27,072 bases of DNA from JBGPHT01 sp041484525 (GTDB taxonomy: Bacteria; Acidobacteriota; Terriglobia; Bryobacterales; Bryobacteraceae), in contig JBGPHT010000100.1 of the NCBI GenBank assembly GCA_041484525.1, positions 1 through 27,072 on the forward strand. Reading direction: 5' to 3'. The notes under the pieces were generated by a model. That model did no database searches, was not told where the DNA came from, and was given only the letters and a program-made list of their open reading frames with translations. The position numbers and the translations under genes were made by a program. Below are positions 8,230-15,367 of this stretch, in pieces. Position 1 is the first letter of the stretch. Every line of letters begins with the position of its first letter.

Positions 8230-10179
8230 ATGAAACTACGAACCCGGAGTCTACTTGTTGCCGCCGCTTTGCTGGCGTGCTTTTTCGATGCCACTGTTGT
8301 AGCGAATGCCCAGGATATCAGCGAGTCCGCCTATCAGCAGATTCGAGATCTTCTGCTGGAGAAGGAGTCACGCACCGCAGTACAGAGCAAACTCTCGTCT
8401 TCCCTGGTATACGCCGGTAACGCGGTCCGAGGCATCACCACGGCCGGTGTCACCGATTTGGGGGATCCGGCCACCACGCTGCATATGGGGCCGCAGGGTG
8501 CCCTGGTGATCATCAAAGGGACGGTGTCCGCCGATCTGTTGAACACCATCCAGCAGTTGGGCGGACGGGTGATTTATTCCAGCGCCGCCCGAGGCTCGAT
8601 TCAAGCGCGGGTGCCGGTCAGCTTCATCGAAGCCATGGCCGGGCGCGACGACGTACAAAGGATCTCGGCCTCGTTTCCACCCATGCACGGCTCGGTGGCT
8701 AACCTGCTGCGGCGCGTCCGCCTGCCGCTGCCGGGCATCGGCAAAAACGATGCCGTGCCGTATCACTTCGACCAGTTCTTAGGGCTGTCCTTCTTCATCG
8801 GTTCCCTCACCAGTCAAGGTTTCATTACCCACGGTGCGAACGTGGCCGCGACGACTTACGGTGCGAAGGGCACGGGCGTCAAGGTGGGTATCCTGTCGGA
8901 TTCGGCCGAGGCCCTTTCCATGCTGATCGGAACCGGGGATCTGCCGGCCGGCACCCTGAATGTGGCTGACATCGATACAGTCCTCAACGGGGGACCCGGT
9001 ACCAGCGAAGGGACGGCGATGATGGAAATCGTCTACGATCTGGCGCCCGGAGTGCAGCTCTTTTTCGCGTCGGCCTTCAATGGCGAAGACAGTTTTGCCG
9101 ACAACATCCGGCTGCTGCGTAATACCTATCGTTGCGACATCATCGCGGATGACGTGTCTTACAGCGACGAGCCTCCCTTCCAGGACGGCGTAATTGCAAG
9201 GGCCGTGAACGACGTCACCCAGGACGGCGCGTTGTATTTCTCATCTGCCGGCAACGAGGGCAACCTCACGAACGGAACTTCCGGCACCTGGGAAGGCGAC
9301 TTCAGCCCGGCGGGCGCAGCTTCGACTCCGCTGCCGGCCGGCTACACGCTCCACTCCTTCGGCGCCAGCAACTTTGTGCGCCTTACCGTAGCCACGCAGG
9401 ACGTCACGCTGCACTGGTCGGACCCTTTGGGGAACTCGACGAACGACTACGACCTGTTCATCTTGAACTCGGCGGGGACGGCGGTACTATCGGGAGGCAG
9501 TTCCACTACTGCCCAGACAGGCCCCGGAAGCGACCCTGTGGAAGAGGTGTTCAATGGGTCCGGCTTCCCGGCGAATTCCCGCATCGTGGTGGTCGCTAAA
9601 GCGGGGGCGCAAATTCGTGCCCTCCACATTGGAACGTTTGGTGGAAGGCTTTCGATTTCAACCAGCGGCGAGACTCACGGCCACAACGCTCCGGCCGGGT
9701 GCGTGCTGTCAGATCCGAGTTGCACAGGGCGCGCGTTCGGCGTAGCGGCCGTGGCCTGGAACAGCGCTCACGGCGCGACCCGGGCTTTCGTCGGAGGCGC
9801 ATCCAACCCGACCGAAACTTTCAGCTCGGATGGCCCGCGCCGCATGTTCTACAAAGCGGATGGAACCCCCATCACCCCGAGCAACTTCCTGTTCGGGAGC
9901 AATGGCGGCATCTCTTTGGTAAAGCCGGACGTCTCCGCCGCAGATGGCGTAACCACGCGGACACCGGGGTTCAGTCCGTTCTTCGGCACGTCGGCGGCGG
10001 CTCCGCATGCCGCGGGGGTGGCGGCGATCGTGAAGTCGGCCAAGCCCTCCGCGACCGGCGCCGACATCTTCAACGCGCTCACGACAACGACGCTCGACAT
10101 CCGCGCTCCTGGAATCGACCGCGATTCCGGCTATGGAATCGTCATGGCGCCCGCTGCCGTCAACGCCATTCTTCACTAA
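8230..10179 (+). CDS. Secreted subtilisin-fold peptidase with an Asp/Glu/Ser (sedolisin-like) active site
   Basis: This 649-aa protein has a signal peptide (MKLRTRSLLV plus a hydrophobic core, cleavage near ANA-Q at 27). A propeptide-like region follows (about 30-200, resembling an I9-type inhibitor around 90-145), then the catalytic domain. The Asp motif is VKVGILSDS (Asp224), the oxyanion Asn is in SSAGNEGN (Asn342), and the nucleophile is in FFGTSAAAPHAAGVAAI (Ser588). At the position of the subtilisin HGT motif it has SEGTAMMEIVYDLAPG, so Glu260 (codon 9007-9009, GAA) replaces the catalytic His. A beta-rich insert (about 360-480, with DYDLFILNSAGT) lies between the Asn and Ser blocks. The pattern fits S53-like peptidases, which use Ser-Glu-Asp and often work at low pH; that is inference. 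Only an ordinary GC-rich hairpin follows the TAA. Confidence 0.88.
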   Translation: MKLRTRSLLVAAALLACFFDATVVANAQDISESAYQQIRDLLLEKESRTAVQSKLSSSLVYAGNAVRGITTAGVTDLGDPATTLHMGPQGALVIIKGTVSADLLNTIQQLGGRVIYSSAARGSIQARVPVSFIEAMAGRDDVQRISASFPPMHGSVANLLRRVRLPLPGIGKNDAVPYHFDQFLGLSFFIGSLTSQGFITHGANVAATTYGAKGTGVKVGILSDSAEALSMLIGTGDLPAGTLNVADIDTVLNGGPGTSEGTAMMEIVYDLAPGVQLFFASAFNGEDSFADNIRLLRNTYRCDIIADDVSYSDEPPFQDGVIARAVNDVTQDGALYFSSAGNEGNLTNGTSGTWEGDFSPAGAASTPLPAGYTLHSFGASNFVRLTVATQDVTLHWSDPLGNSTNDYDLFILNSAGTAVLSGGSSTTAQTGPGSDPVEEVFNGSGFPANSRIVVVAKAGAQIRALHIGTFGGRLSISTSGETHGHNAPAGCVLSDPSCTGRAFGVAAVAWNSAHGATRAFVGGASNPTETFSSDGPRRMFYKADGTPITPSNFLFGSNGGISLVKPDVSAADGVTTRTPGFSPFFGTSAAAPHAAGVAAIVKSAKPSATGADIFNALTTTTLDIRAPGIDRDSGYGIVMAPAAVNAILH

Positions 10180-10186
10180 TCTGAAA

Positions 10187-10210
10187 GCGGGGGCACGCCA
10201 GTGCCCCCGC
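10187..10210 (+). terminator. GC-rich hairpin after the peptidase gene
   Basis: A perfect 10-bp stem (GCGGGGGCAC / GTGCCCCCGC) with a GCCA loop starts 7 nt after the peptidase stop. No T-run follows, so it is a probable but not canonical terminator. It also marks the left side of the gene-fragment region. Confidence 0.5.
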
Positions 10211-10243
10211 CAGGAAATACGCGATCGAACGCGCCGGCATCAC

Positions 10244-10384
10244 GGTGGAAGTGGCGCCAGTATCCAGGCTTAGCGTGGTATTGGCCTGAAGAGTCGCCGT
10301 TTGATTCAGGCCGGCCAGGGCCGCGACGGGGAAGGCGACTTTCAAAACAGCTAACGCAATCCGCCCGCTTAGAGTTGGCTTCAT
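10244..10384 (-). pseudogene. 5' fragment of a small secreted protein gene
   Basis: An ATG at 10384 with a strong GGAGGA ribosome site (10393-10398, 8-nt spacing) starts MKPTLSGRIA and continues with a signal-like hydrophobic stretch and then TLQANTTLSLDTGATST. That last block resembles the start of mature secreted beta-proteins common in Solibacter relatives, where it normally leads into a GGD-type motif and a long domain. Here the sense ends at about codon 47. The frame then runs through the palindrome at 10187-10210 and into the end of the peptidase gene, giving only 74 codons. I read it as the surviving start of a deleted gene. Family likeness is from recall. Confidence 0.5.
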
Positions 10385-10510
10385 TGCTGAAATCCTCCGG
10401 ATCGTTCTATCTTCAATAGCGTTTGCCCAACGGCCCCACACAACAGGAATGGGGCGAGCAAGCGGCTTCTTTCCGAATTCTGCGAGTGTGTTTCCGAATC
10501 GGGAGCGGCA

Positions 10511-10582
10511 ATGCGCATGCGTTTCGAAGAATTCTCCTTCGGTTCGATCCGCATTGACGGGACCACCTATGAGCACGATGTG
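10511..10582 (+). pseudogene. 5' fragment of an Mth938-like gene
   Basis: The ATG at 10511 follows GGGAG (10501-10505) at good spacing and encodes MRMRFEEFSFGSIRIDG then TTYEHDV. I recognise this as the highly conserved N-terminus of Mth938-domain proteins (about 120 aa, NDUFAF3-like fold, role in bacteria unknown). In intact members the next residues are a basic stretch (VIDRG followed by a KKKPSKK-like run). Here the match stops at 10582, where the sequence changes to a tRNA-like segment, and the frame ends at TGA 10631-10633. About 80% of the gene is missing. Confidence 0.65.
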
Positions 10583-10585
10583 ATG

Positions 10586-10619
10586 CCGAGATTTGAACCC
10601 GGGACCTCTTGCTTGGGAG
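10586..10619 (-). other. tRNA-Gly(CCC)-like 3' half (anticodon loop to T-arm)
   Basis: Read on the minus strand, this segment has a CTCCCAA anticodon-loop-like heptamer (anticodon CCC), GCAAG as the 3' anticodon stem, the AGGTC variable loop, and a T-arm CCGGG-TTCAAAT-CTCGG in which all five pairs form (one G-U). The 5' half is absent: the bases before the loop cannot pair with GCAAG, and there is no D-arm. The 3' side runs into the Mth938-like fragment instead of an acceptor stem with CCA. It is therefore a remnant and not a working tRNA. Breaks at the anticodon loop are typical of tRNA att sites used by tyrosine integrases; whether that applies here is inference. Confidence 0.45.
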
Positions 10620-10642
10620 TATCTCTCGCATGATCACGCGCG

Positions 10643-10903
10643 GTCCTGGAACAACTCACGGATGACGAAATGATCGCGGCGTTTCGCAAGCTCCCGCGGC
10701 AATTCGCGGAAGTTGTAATGCTGTCCGACGTCCAGGAGTTTTCCTACAAGGAGATCCAAGAGACGTTGGGGATTCCCATCGGGACGGTCATGTCCCGGCT
10801 TAGCAGAGTCCGTCAACTCCTCCGAGCGCAGCTAGCGGATTGCGGAGCGCGGGCGGGAATCGTCCCTGATGACATCCGTACGGCAGGCGCGCAGACCAGC
10901 TAA
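10643..10903 (+). pseudogene. 3' fragment of an ECF sigma factor gene (region 4 only)
   Basis: The open frame after the TGA at 10631-10633 encodes VLEQLTDDEMIAAFRKLP, then FAEVVMLSDVQEFSYKEI and GIPIGTVMSRLSRVRQLL, ending at TAA 10901-10903. This is sigma-70 region 4 of an ECF sigma factor, the part that binds the -35 element. Region 2 and the linker are missing; homology begins only 23 nt after the tRNA-like fragment. The ATG at 10670 would give 77 aa but lies inside region 4 and has no ribosome site. It is closely related to the C-terminal half of the sigma gene at 11820-12385, which lies in the opposite orientation. It cannot act as a normal sigma factor. Confidence 0.75.
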
Positions 10904-10932
10904 GGTCAGCCGCCACCCGACAACCGCCATCG

Positions 10933-11823
10933 TTACGCCGGGGTCTTCATCAGATACTCGCGCACACGCGGAGCAAGGTTCGCTGCAATTTGCAGATTCG
11001 TTTTGCCCCTCAGATCGGAAACAATGTAAGCCAGGAAGTTGCCCGCGTCGAATCCCGCTACCTGATAGTGCTGCGCCGCGGATTGGTAGATCGGAATGCC
11101 CGATGGCTCCACCGCCGGCGACGGGCCTTCGAGGGACTCGCCCGGATTCTTGTGGGCGATCACGAGGGAAAGGATCTCACCGTTCTTCTCAAGTGTCATG
11201 TGGACGAACTTGCGGCCGGCATAGCTGCACTGATGAGCCATGACAATCCGGTAGCCGTCCGGCACCGCGGCGCTCACCACTGGCAGAAGGCCCTTATAGG
11301 ACGGTCCCAGGTCAGCTTCCATCTTCTCGACCGGCGGCGGATTCTTCGGGTACTTGCGGAAAACGGAGCAGTGGATATGATCGCCCAGCCCCACCTTCAG
11401 GACCGCAGCCAAAGTGGCGGAGACCCTTTGGATATAGGCGTTCTGAGCCGGACGATCGGTGAGAGCCGGCAGTTTCTCGCGCGAATAGTTGAACCAGACG
11501 CCGGCGCAGACGATGAGGCTCGCGGCCATCGCGACCGCCCAGCGGCCCCAACCCGATACAAACCAACTCTTCGAGCGGCTCCCCCGGATCTGCTCGCGGA
11601 TGCGCACCTGCAGCTCGGGCGGGACGGTTTGGGCATTCACAGCGGTTTTCACACGGGCCCGGAGCTGCATGCGAGCCTCGGCCTCCGCGGCACACGCGGC
11701 ACAGTTCTCGACATGCCGCAGGACCTCGTGGTTCGTCTCAACCAGCAGCTCGTTGCTGATATACGAATCGAGGTATTTGCGCGTTTTCTCGCAGGCGCCC
11801 TCTCCAAATTGAATACGATTCAT
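10933..11823 (-). CDS. Membrane anti-sigma factor with zinc-finger (ZAS-type) domain
   Basis: This 296-aa protein has an N-terminal anti-sigma domain with the ZAS motif H-x3-C-x2-C (His37, Cys41, Cys44) plus Cys11, one membrane helix (about 95-111, WAVAMAASLIVCAGVWF), and a C-terminal domain of about 185 aa outside the cytoplasm. That domain carries paired His/Cys clusters (GDHIHC at 147-152, AHQC at 196-199, His208), which could bind metal or respond to redox. By family, the protein would hold its ECF sigma partner inactive until the outer domain senses a signal. Its ATG overlaps the sigma stop by ATGA (11820-11823), so the two are translationally coupled. Because the sigma frame is broken upstream, its expression and purpose are in question unless the shift is a sequencing error or is bypassed. 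Confidence 0.85.
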   Translation of the reverse strand: MNRIQFGEGACEKTRKYLDSYISNELLVETNHEVLRHVENCAACAAEAEARMQLRARVKTAVNAQTVPPELQVRIREQIRGSRSKSWFVSGWGRWAVAMAASLIVCAGVWFNYSREKLPALTDRPAQNAYIQRVSATLAAVLKVGLGDHIHCSVFRKYPKNPPPVEKMEADLGPSYKGLLPVVSAAVPDGYRIVMAHQCSYAGRKFVHMTLEKNGEILSLVIAHKNPGESLEGPSPAVEPSGIPIYQSAAQHYQVAGFDAGNFLAYIVSDLRGKTNLQIAANLAPRVREYLMKTPA

Positions 11824-12385
11824 GCGCTTTTCCCTTCCTGGTGCGTGGGTCCAATCCCGTATGACAGCGCCAGATCTGCCAGCTTTTCCCGAAGCAGCTT
11901 TCTGCCCCGGCTCAACCGCGACATCACGGTCCCGATGGGAACGTCCAGTATCCCGGCCGCTTCCTTGTACGAAAACTCCTCGACGTCGATCAGGAGAACG
12001 ACAGCGCGGAAGTCCTGCGGGACTTCTGTCAGGGCAGCCAGCATTTCCTCATCCGTGATGTACTCAGGCAGGGGCGGGCTGCCGGCAGCGGTGTGTTCGA
12101 GGATCTCGTCGCTCTCTTCGACCATCCGGATATTCAGCCATTTCCTGCGGTAGTGGTGCAGCGTGTGAAACAGAATCTTGAACAGCCAGGCACGGCAATT
12201 GGTCCCAACTCAAATTGGCCGAATGACTTCCACGCCTGCAAGTAGACGTCCTGCACCACATCGTCAGCCCCGGTCCCATTGCCCAGCAGCCGCGCCGCGG
12301 TTCGGTAAATGTCGTTCATGTGCGGCAGCGCGGCAGCTTCGAATTCGTCGGTTCGGGGCCTACGTGAGAAGAGCATTGGGTACAC
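11820..12385 (-). pseudogene. ECF sigma factor gene with a -1 frameshift
   Basis: Region 2 is read in one frame from the GTG at 12385 (NDIYRTAARLLG, ADDVVQDVYLQAWKSFGQFE). The rest is read in another frame (GTNCRAWLFKILFHTLHHY, then region 4 with DVEEFSYKEAAG and PIGTVMSRLSRGRKLL), ending at TGA 11820. Joining them needs one extra base near 12204-12211, where the minus strand reads TTTGAGTTGGGACC; adding one base restores FEVGTNCRAW, which fits the family, and gives about 188 aa. GAGGGAG at 12391-12397 supports the GTG start; an ATG at 12376 is the alternative. The gene overlaps the anti-sigma gene by ATGA. The break may be a real mutation, programmed slippage, or an assembly error. Confidence 0.8.
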
Positions 12386-12402
12386 CCACTCCCTCTAAGA
12401 TT

Positions 12403-12432
12403 CGTAATCCAGCATACCCGCCGGATTATTCC
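12403..12432 (-). promoter_or_regulatory. possible ECF-type promoter of the sigma/anti-sigma operon
   Basis: On the minus strand, GGAATAA (12426-12432) and GGATTACG (12403-12410) are separated by 15 nt, just upstream of the sigma ribosome site. The GGAAT-type -35 and the spacing are what autoregulated ECF promoters usually show. The -10 is less certain. The rest of the gap up to 12561 shows no gene. Confidence 0.35.
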
Positions 12433-12561
12433 CGGTTTTACAAAATCTTTGGGAATAGGCTTGGGGCTTGCGGGATTCCTCTGGAGCTTGCACTGGCCGC
12501 CGATATCCTGCGCACGGCCGCGCTACTTTCTTCCTCCACGAGTCTCCCATTTACGACTTTG

Positions 12562-13299
12562 TCAGCTTGCCACTTTGCCGGCGGACGTATATCGCTCCGG
12601 CACCACGATGCAACCAGCGCCTGCGGTACCGTACAGACGGTTCCGCCCGGTTGCCCAGAACCACCAGTGGGCCGCTATGAACGCGCACAGCACGGCATCG
12701 ATCCGATCTTCGACGGGTTTTAGATTGCCCGCTATCGGCACGGGAGGGAGCTTCAGCGATAGCGCCGGGACCAGCCGAGGCAGGTGGGTCAGCATCAGTT
12801 CGCGCAGGCGGCGCAGTTCGCTCGCCCGTTTCTCGCGCAGGCCGCGTTTGTACTTCACGATTCGCTCGAGCCCGAAGAGATTGACGCTCGCGGCGTGGGG
12901 GTGGACTTCGATTTGGAAACGTCCGGACTGCTTGGGCGTCATGTCTGCGCCCTCTACGAACCCAAGCCCGGACAGGCGGCGGCTGAAGGAGGTCACGTTC
13001 TGGGCAAAGGGGCGGCCAAGATTCGCCGCATGGCAACCGGCGTGGAAGCGGCGAAAATCGTGGTTCAACTCGCGTTCAGCGGGCCGGATGCCCGTTCGGT
13101 TCGGGATCGCCAAGGGAGCATCTACCGCCACCACCGATGGGCCGCTGTCTGCCTCGACCTGAATCCACCGGAGGATCTCGTCCGTGTCTTCCAGGCGCGT
13201 GATGTTCCGCAGGCGCAACCTGGCGCCGCTCAGTCCGATGGATGCCAGGCCGCTTGGCTTTCCGTACCAACCCAAGTCCACGCCGATGAACACGCTCAT
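12562..13299 (-). CDS. DUF429 domain protein (predicted RNase H-like nuclease)
   Basis: This 245-aa protein starts at the ATG at 13299 (MSVFIGVDLGW). The acidic positions of the RNase H-like fold are present: Asp8 in GVDLGW and Asp60 in VVAVDAPLAIPN. The block RPAERELNHDFRRFHAG (72-88), with a later EVHPHAA motif, is typical of DUF429. Members are annotated as predicted nucleases; I know of no proven substrate. A frame open further upstream to 13521 is not used, because its extra 74 residues are shadow sequence over the MOSC gene. The ATG overlaps the MOSC stop by ATGA and has no own ribosome site, so it probably depends on coupling. No functional link to the MOSC protein is obvious. Confidence 0.82.
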   Translation of the reverse strand: MSVFIGVDLGWYGKPSGLASIGLSGARLRLRNITRLEDTDEILRWIQVEADSGPSVVAVDAPLAIPNRTGIRPAERELNHDFRRFHAGCHAANLGRPFAQNVTSFSRRLSGLGFVEGADMTPKQSGRFQIEVHPHAASVNLFGLERIVKYKRGLREKRASELRRLRELMLTHLPRLVPALSLKLPPVPIAGNLKPVEDRIDAVLCAFIAAHWWFWATGRNRLYGTAGAGCIVVPERYTSAGKVAS

Positions 13300-13940
13300 G
13301 ATTGAGGGATAAATTCCACCTGGTCGCCGACGGCGATGCGACCGGGCGCCACGACACGGCTGTTCAGCCCGAGCACGCCATCGAATTCCTTTTGCACCCG
13401 GCGAAGCACGCCCAGGTCTTGCTTCCCGGTGTCGGGGTCGAAAGTGGTGATGATGCAGCGGCTTCGCAAGTCCTCCATACCGATCACGACTTCGCCAATC
13501 CGCAACTGTCCACCCTCCCACTGGCGTTCGGTGAGTCCGGGAACCCCGCCGATCACCAGGTTCGGACGAAACCGCCTGCCGTCATGCCCCACCGCCGAAA
13601 GCGTCCCGTCGGTGGCCACCAATAGCGGAAGGACATCGAAACGGTCTTCCGCGTCGCTCCGAACCAGACCGGTTCCCGCTCCAGCCGCCGCCTCCACTTC
13701 GCGAGCGACATCCGCGCCGCGCCACGGCCTCCCATCCACCAGCGGTTCGCCATCCGGGCCGAGTATCGCGTGATGACGCAGCAGCGCCGGCCTGGTCCGC
13801 GCCGTCAGGATTTGTCCGCTGGGATTCCTCACTTGCACGATTCGGTCGCCGTCGATGCCATGCTCGCTCACGTCCGCGCGATCCAGTGACTCGCCGGCCA
13901 TCGACTTTACCGGATACCGCCAGATTTCCTGAACCCGCAT
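13296..13940 (-). CDS. MOSC domain protein with N-terminal beta-barrel domain
   Basis: This 214-aa protein has an N-terminal MOSC_N part (MRVQEIWRYPVKSMAGE, about 1-95) followed by a MOSC domain with the conserved Cys162 (DLRSRCIITTFDPDTG) and PGRIAVGDQVEF at the end. MOSC proteins handle sulfur carried on cysteine or bind the molybdenum cofactor; relatives include mARC/YcbX and the C-terminus of MoCo sulfurase. The start at 13940 is set by GGGGAGG at 13949-13955; the TTG at 13964 has none. It overlaps the DUF429 gene. It lies 1.5 kb from the modA/modBC genes but on the other strand, so a shared link to molybdenum is possible but not shown. Confidence 0.87.
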   Translation of the reverse strand: MRVQEIWRYPVKSMAGESLDRADVSEHGIDGDRIVQVRNPSGQILTARTRPALLRHHAILGPDGEPLVDGRPWRGADVAREVEAAAGAGTGLVRSDAEDRFDVLPLLVATDGTLSAVGHDGRRFRPNLVIGGVPGLTERQWEGGQLRIGEVVIGMEDLRSRCIITTFDPDTGKQDLGVLRRVQKEFDGVLGLNSRVVAPGRIAVGDQVEFIPQS

Positions 13941-13948
13941 CGCATTTG

Positions 13949-13955
13949 CCTCCCC
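13949..13955 (-). promoter_or_regulatory. Shine-Dalgarno site fixing the MOSC start
   Basis: GGGGAGG on the minus strand stands 8 nt before the ATG at 13940 and rules out the upstream TTG at 13964. It sits 5 nt from the stop codon of the preceding hydrolase-like remnant. Confidence 0.7.
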
Positions 13956-13960
13956 ATCGG

Positions 13961-14053
13961 TCAAGCGGCTTTCCTCGATCGTACCCTACCGTCGTAGAAG
14001 GACCGGACGAACGCCGCAATCTCGTCGCAGCGATCCTCCACGGCGAAGTGGCG
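13961..14053 (-). pseudogene. possible C-terminal remnant of an alpha/beta hydrolase
   Basis: In the gap upstream of the MOSC gene, the minus strand reads RHFAVEDRCDEIAAFVRSF then YDGRVRSRKAA and TGA (13961-13963). This resembles the last helix of alpha/beta hydrolases, in which the catalytic His is followed by F-x2-E-x2-P/C-D-E-[IV]-A. The frame continues upstream of 14053 but no further family motif is visible, and the next 150 nt up to the divergent hpnB gene look non-coding. If real, a hydrolase-MOSC-DUF429 operon has lost most of its first gene. The short length makes chance similarity possible. Confidence 0.38.
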
Positions 14054-14209
14054 AGGGGCCGCACTGCAGAACAGTGGAATTACCAAACGAAATTGGAATG
14101 GCCCGACAAGTGGAAGATACGCGCACCGCACGTCCAAATAGCACTTGCAAGCACCACAGATTCAACGTGAAATCAACAGGTTGCGCCAGCGGGCGATAAT
14201 GCGTGATAC

Positions 14210-15367
14210 ATGACCGGTGTCCTGGTTCTGTCGATCTGGCTCTACATCCTGCTGTTCCGCGGCCGGTTCTGGCTGGTGCGCGACGAATCGCGCGGCGGTC
14301 CGGAGTTGGAGTGTGCTCCCCGCGTCCTCGCGATCGTACCGGCACGCAACGAAGCTGCAACGGTCGCGCCGGCCATCGCCTCTCTGGCGGCCCAGAGCTA
14401 CCCGGGCGACTTCCGCATCATGCTGGTCGACGATCGGAGCACCGACGATACCGCCGCCCTGGCTCGCTCCGCCGCTCCGTCCGAACGCCTCATGGTGATT
14501 TCCGCCGCTCCGCTTCCACGCGGCTGGACAGGCAAACTCTGGGCGCTCTCCGAAGGCGTTCGCCGGTCCGCGAGCACCCTGATTCAACTGGATGCGGCTC
14601 CGGCCGATCCGCCCGATTACTATCTGTTCACCGACGCCGACATCGTCCACCCTCCCGGCGCGCTTCGCTCGCTGATTGCACGCGCCGAGGCGGACCGCTA
14701 CGACGTGGTGTCCTATATGGTGACGCTCGCCTGCCGCAGCACGGCCGAGCGCGCTCTCATCCCGGCATTCGTATTCTTCTTCTTTCTGCTGTACCCGCCC
14801 GCCTGGATCCGCGACCCGCACTATGCCACCGCGGGCGCGGCGGGCGGCTGCATCCTGATCCGGCGCGACGCGCTCGAATCCATCGGCGGACTGGCTCGGA
14901 TCCGCGGCGAATGGATCGACGACTGCGCGCTCGCGGCGGCCGTGAAGCGCAACGGCGGACGCGTCTGGCTCGGCCTCAGCGACGAGGCACGCAGCATTCG
15001 CGACTATGCCACCTTCGGGGAGATCGGCCGCATGATTTCCCGCACCGCCTTTACGGAACTCAACCATTCCATCGTATTGCTTGGCGGCGCGCTGGCGGGT
15101 CTGACCCTCACCTATCTGGTTCCACCCGCGCTCGCCTTGGCCGGTTCCTTGACCGGGGTCGCCGCCTGGCTGCTGATGTGTGTGGCTTACTTCCCGATTT
15201 TGCGCTTCTACCGACGATCCCCCCTCTGGGCTCCGCTGCTCCCGCTGATTGCGGCTTTCTACATGGGAGCCACGATTCATTCCGCGATCGGTTACTGGCG
15301 CGGCACTGAAGGATCGTGGAAGGGCCGTGTGCACGACCGGACTCCGGATTCCGCCGCGGGTTCGTAG
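14210..15367 (+). CDS. hpnB: Hopene-associated glycosyltransferase HpnB
   Basis: This 385-aa GT2-fold enzyme is anchored by an N-terminal helix (MTGVLVLSIWLYILLF). Motifs in order: AIVPARNEAATV (41-52), VDDRSTDDT (73-81), LPRGWTGKLWAL (102-113), FTDADIVHPPGAL with the DxD pair Asp142/Asp144, LIPAFVFFFFLLYPPAWI (183-200), AGGCILIRRDALESIGG (211-227) and GEWIDDCALA (233-242). C-terminal membrane segments and a WRGTEGSWKGR tail follow. This arrangement matches the HpnB family found in hopanoid biosynthesis loci, where it is thought to modify hopanoid or carotenoid-type lipids; its exact reaction is not settled. No squalene-hopene cyclase or other hpn gene is within the window. The ATG at 14210 has no strong ribosome site. 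It is divergent from the MOSC/DUF429 genes and 64 nt upstream of modA. Confidence 0.87.
   Translation: MTGVLVLSIWLYILLFRGRFWLVRDESRGGPELECAPRVLAIVPARNEAATVAPAIASLAAQSYPGDFRIMLVDDRSTDDTAALARSAAPSERLMVISAAPLPRGWTGKLWALSEGVRRSASTLIQLDAAPADPPDYYLFTDADIVHPPGALRSLIARAEADRYDVVSYMVTLACRSTAERALIPAFVFFFFLLYPPAWIRDPHYATAGAAGGCILIRRDALESIGGLARIRGEWIDDCALAAAVKRNGGRVWLGLSDEARSIRDYATFGEIGRMISRTAFTELNHSIVLLGGALAGLTLTYLVPPALALAGSLTGVAAWLLMCVAYFPILRFYRRSPLWAPLLPLIAAFYMGATIHSAIGYWRGTEGSWKGRVHDRTPDSAAGS

Noticed and set aside
10413..10637. Minus-strand 74-codon frame across the tRNA-like piece
   Set aside because: It spans the junction of unrelated fragments and has no ribosome site; it is accidental.
12449..13162. 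237-codon plus-strand frame
   Set aside because: Shadow of DUF429 plus intergenic sequence; no recognisable motif.
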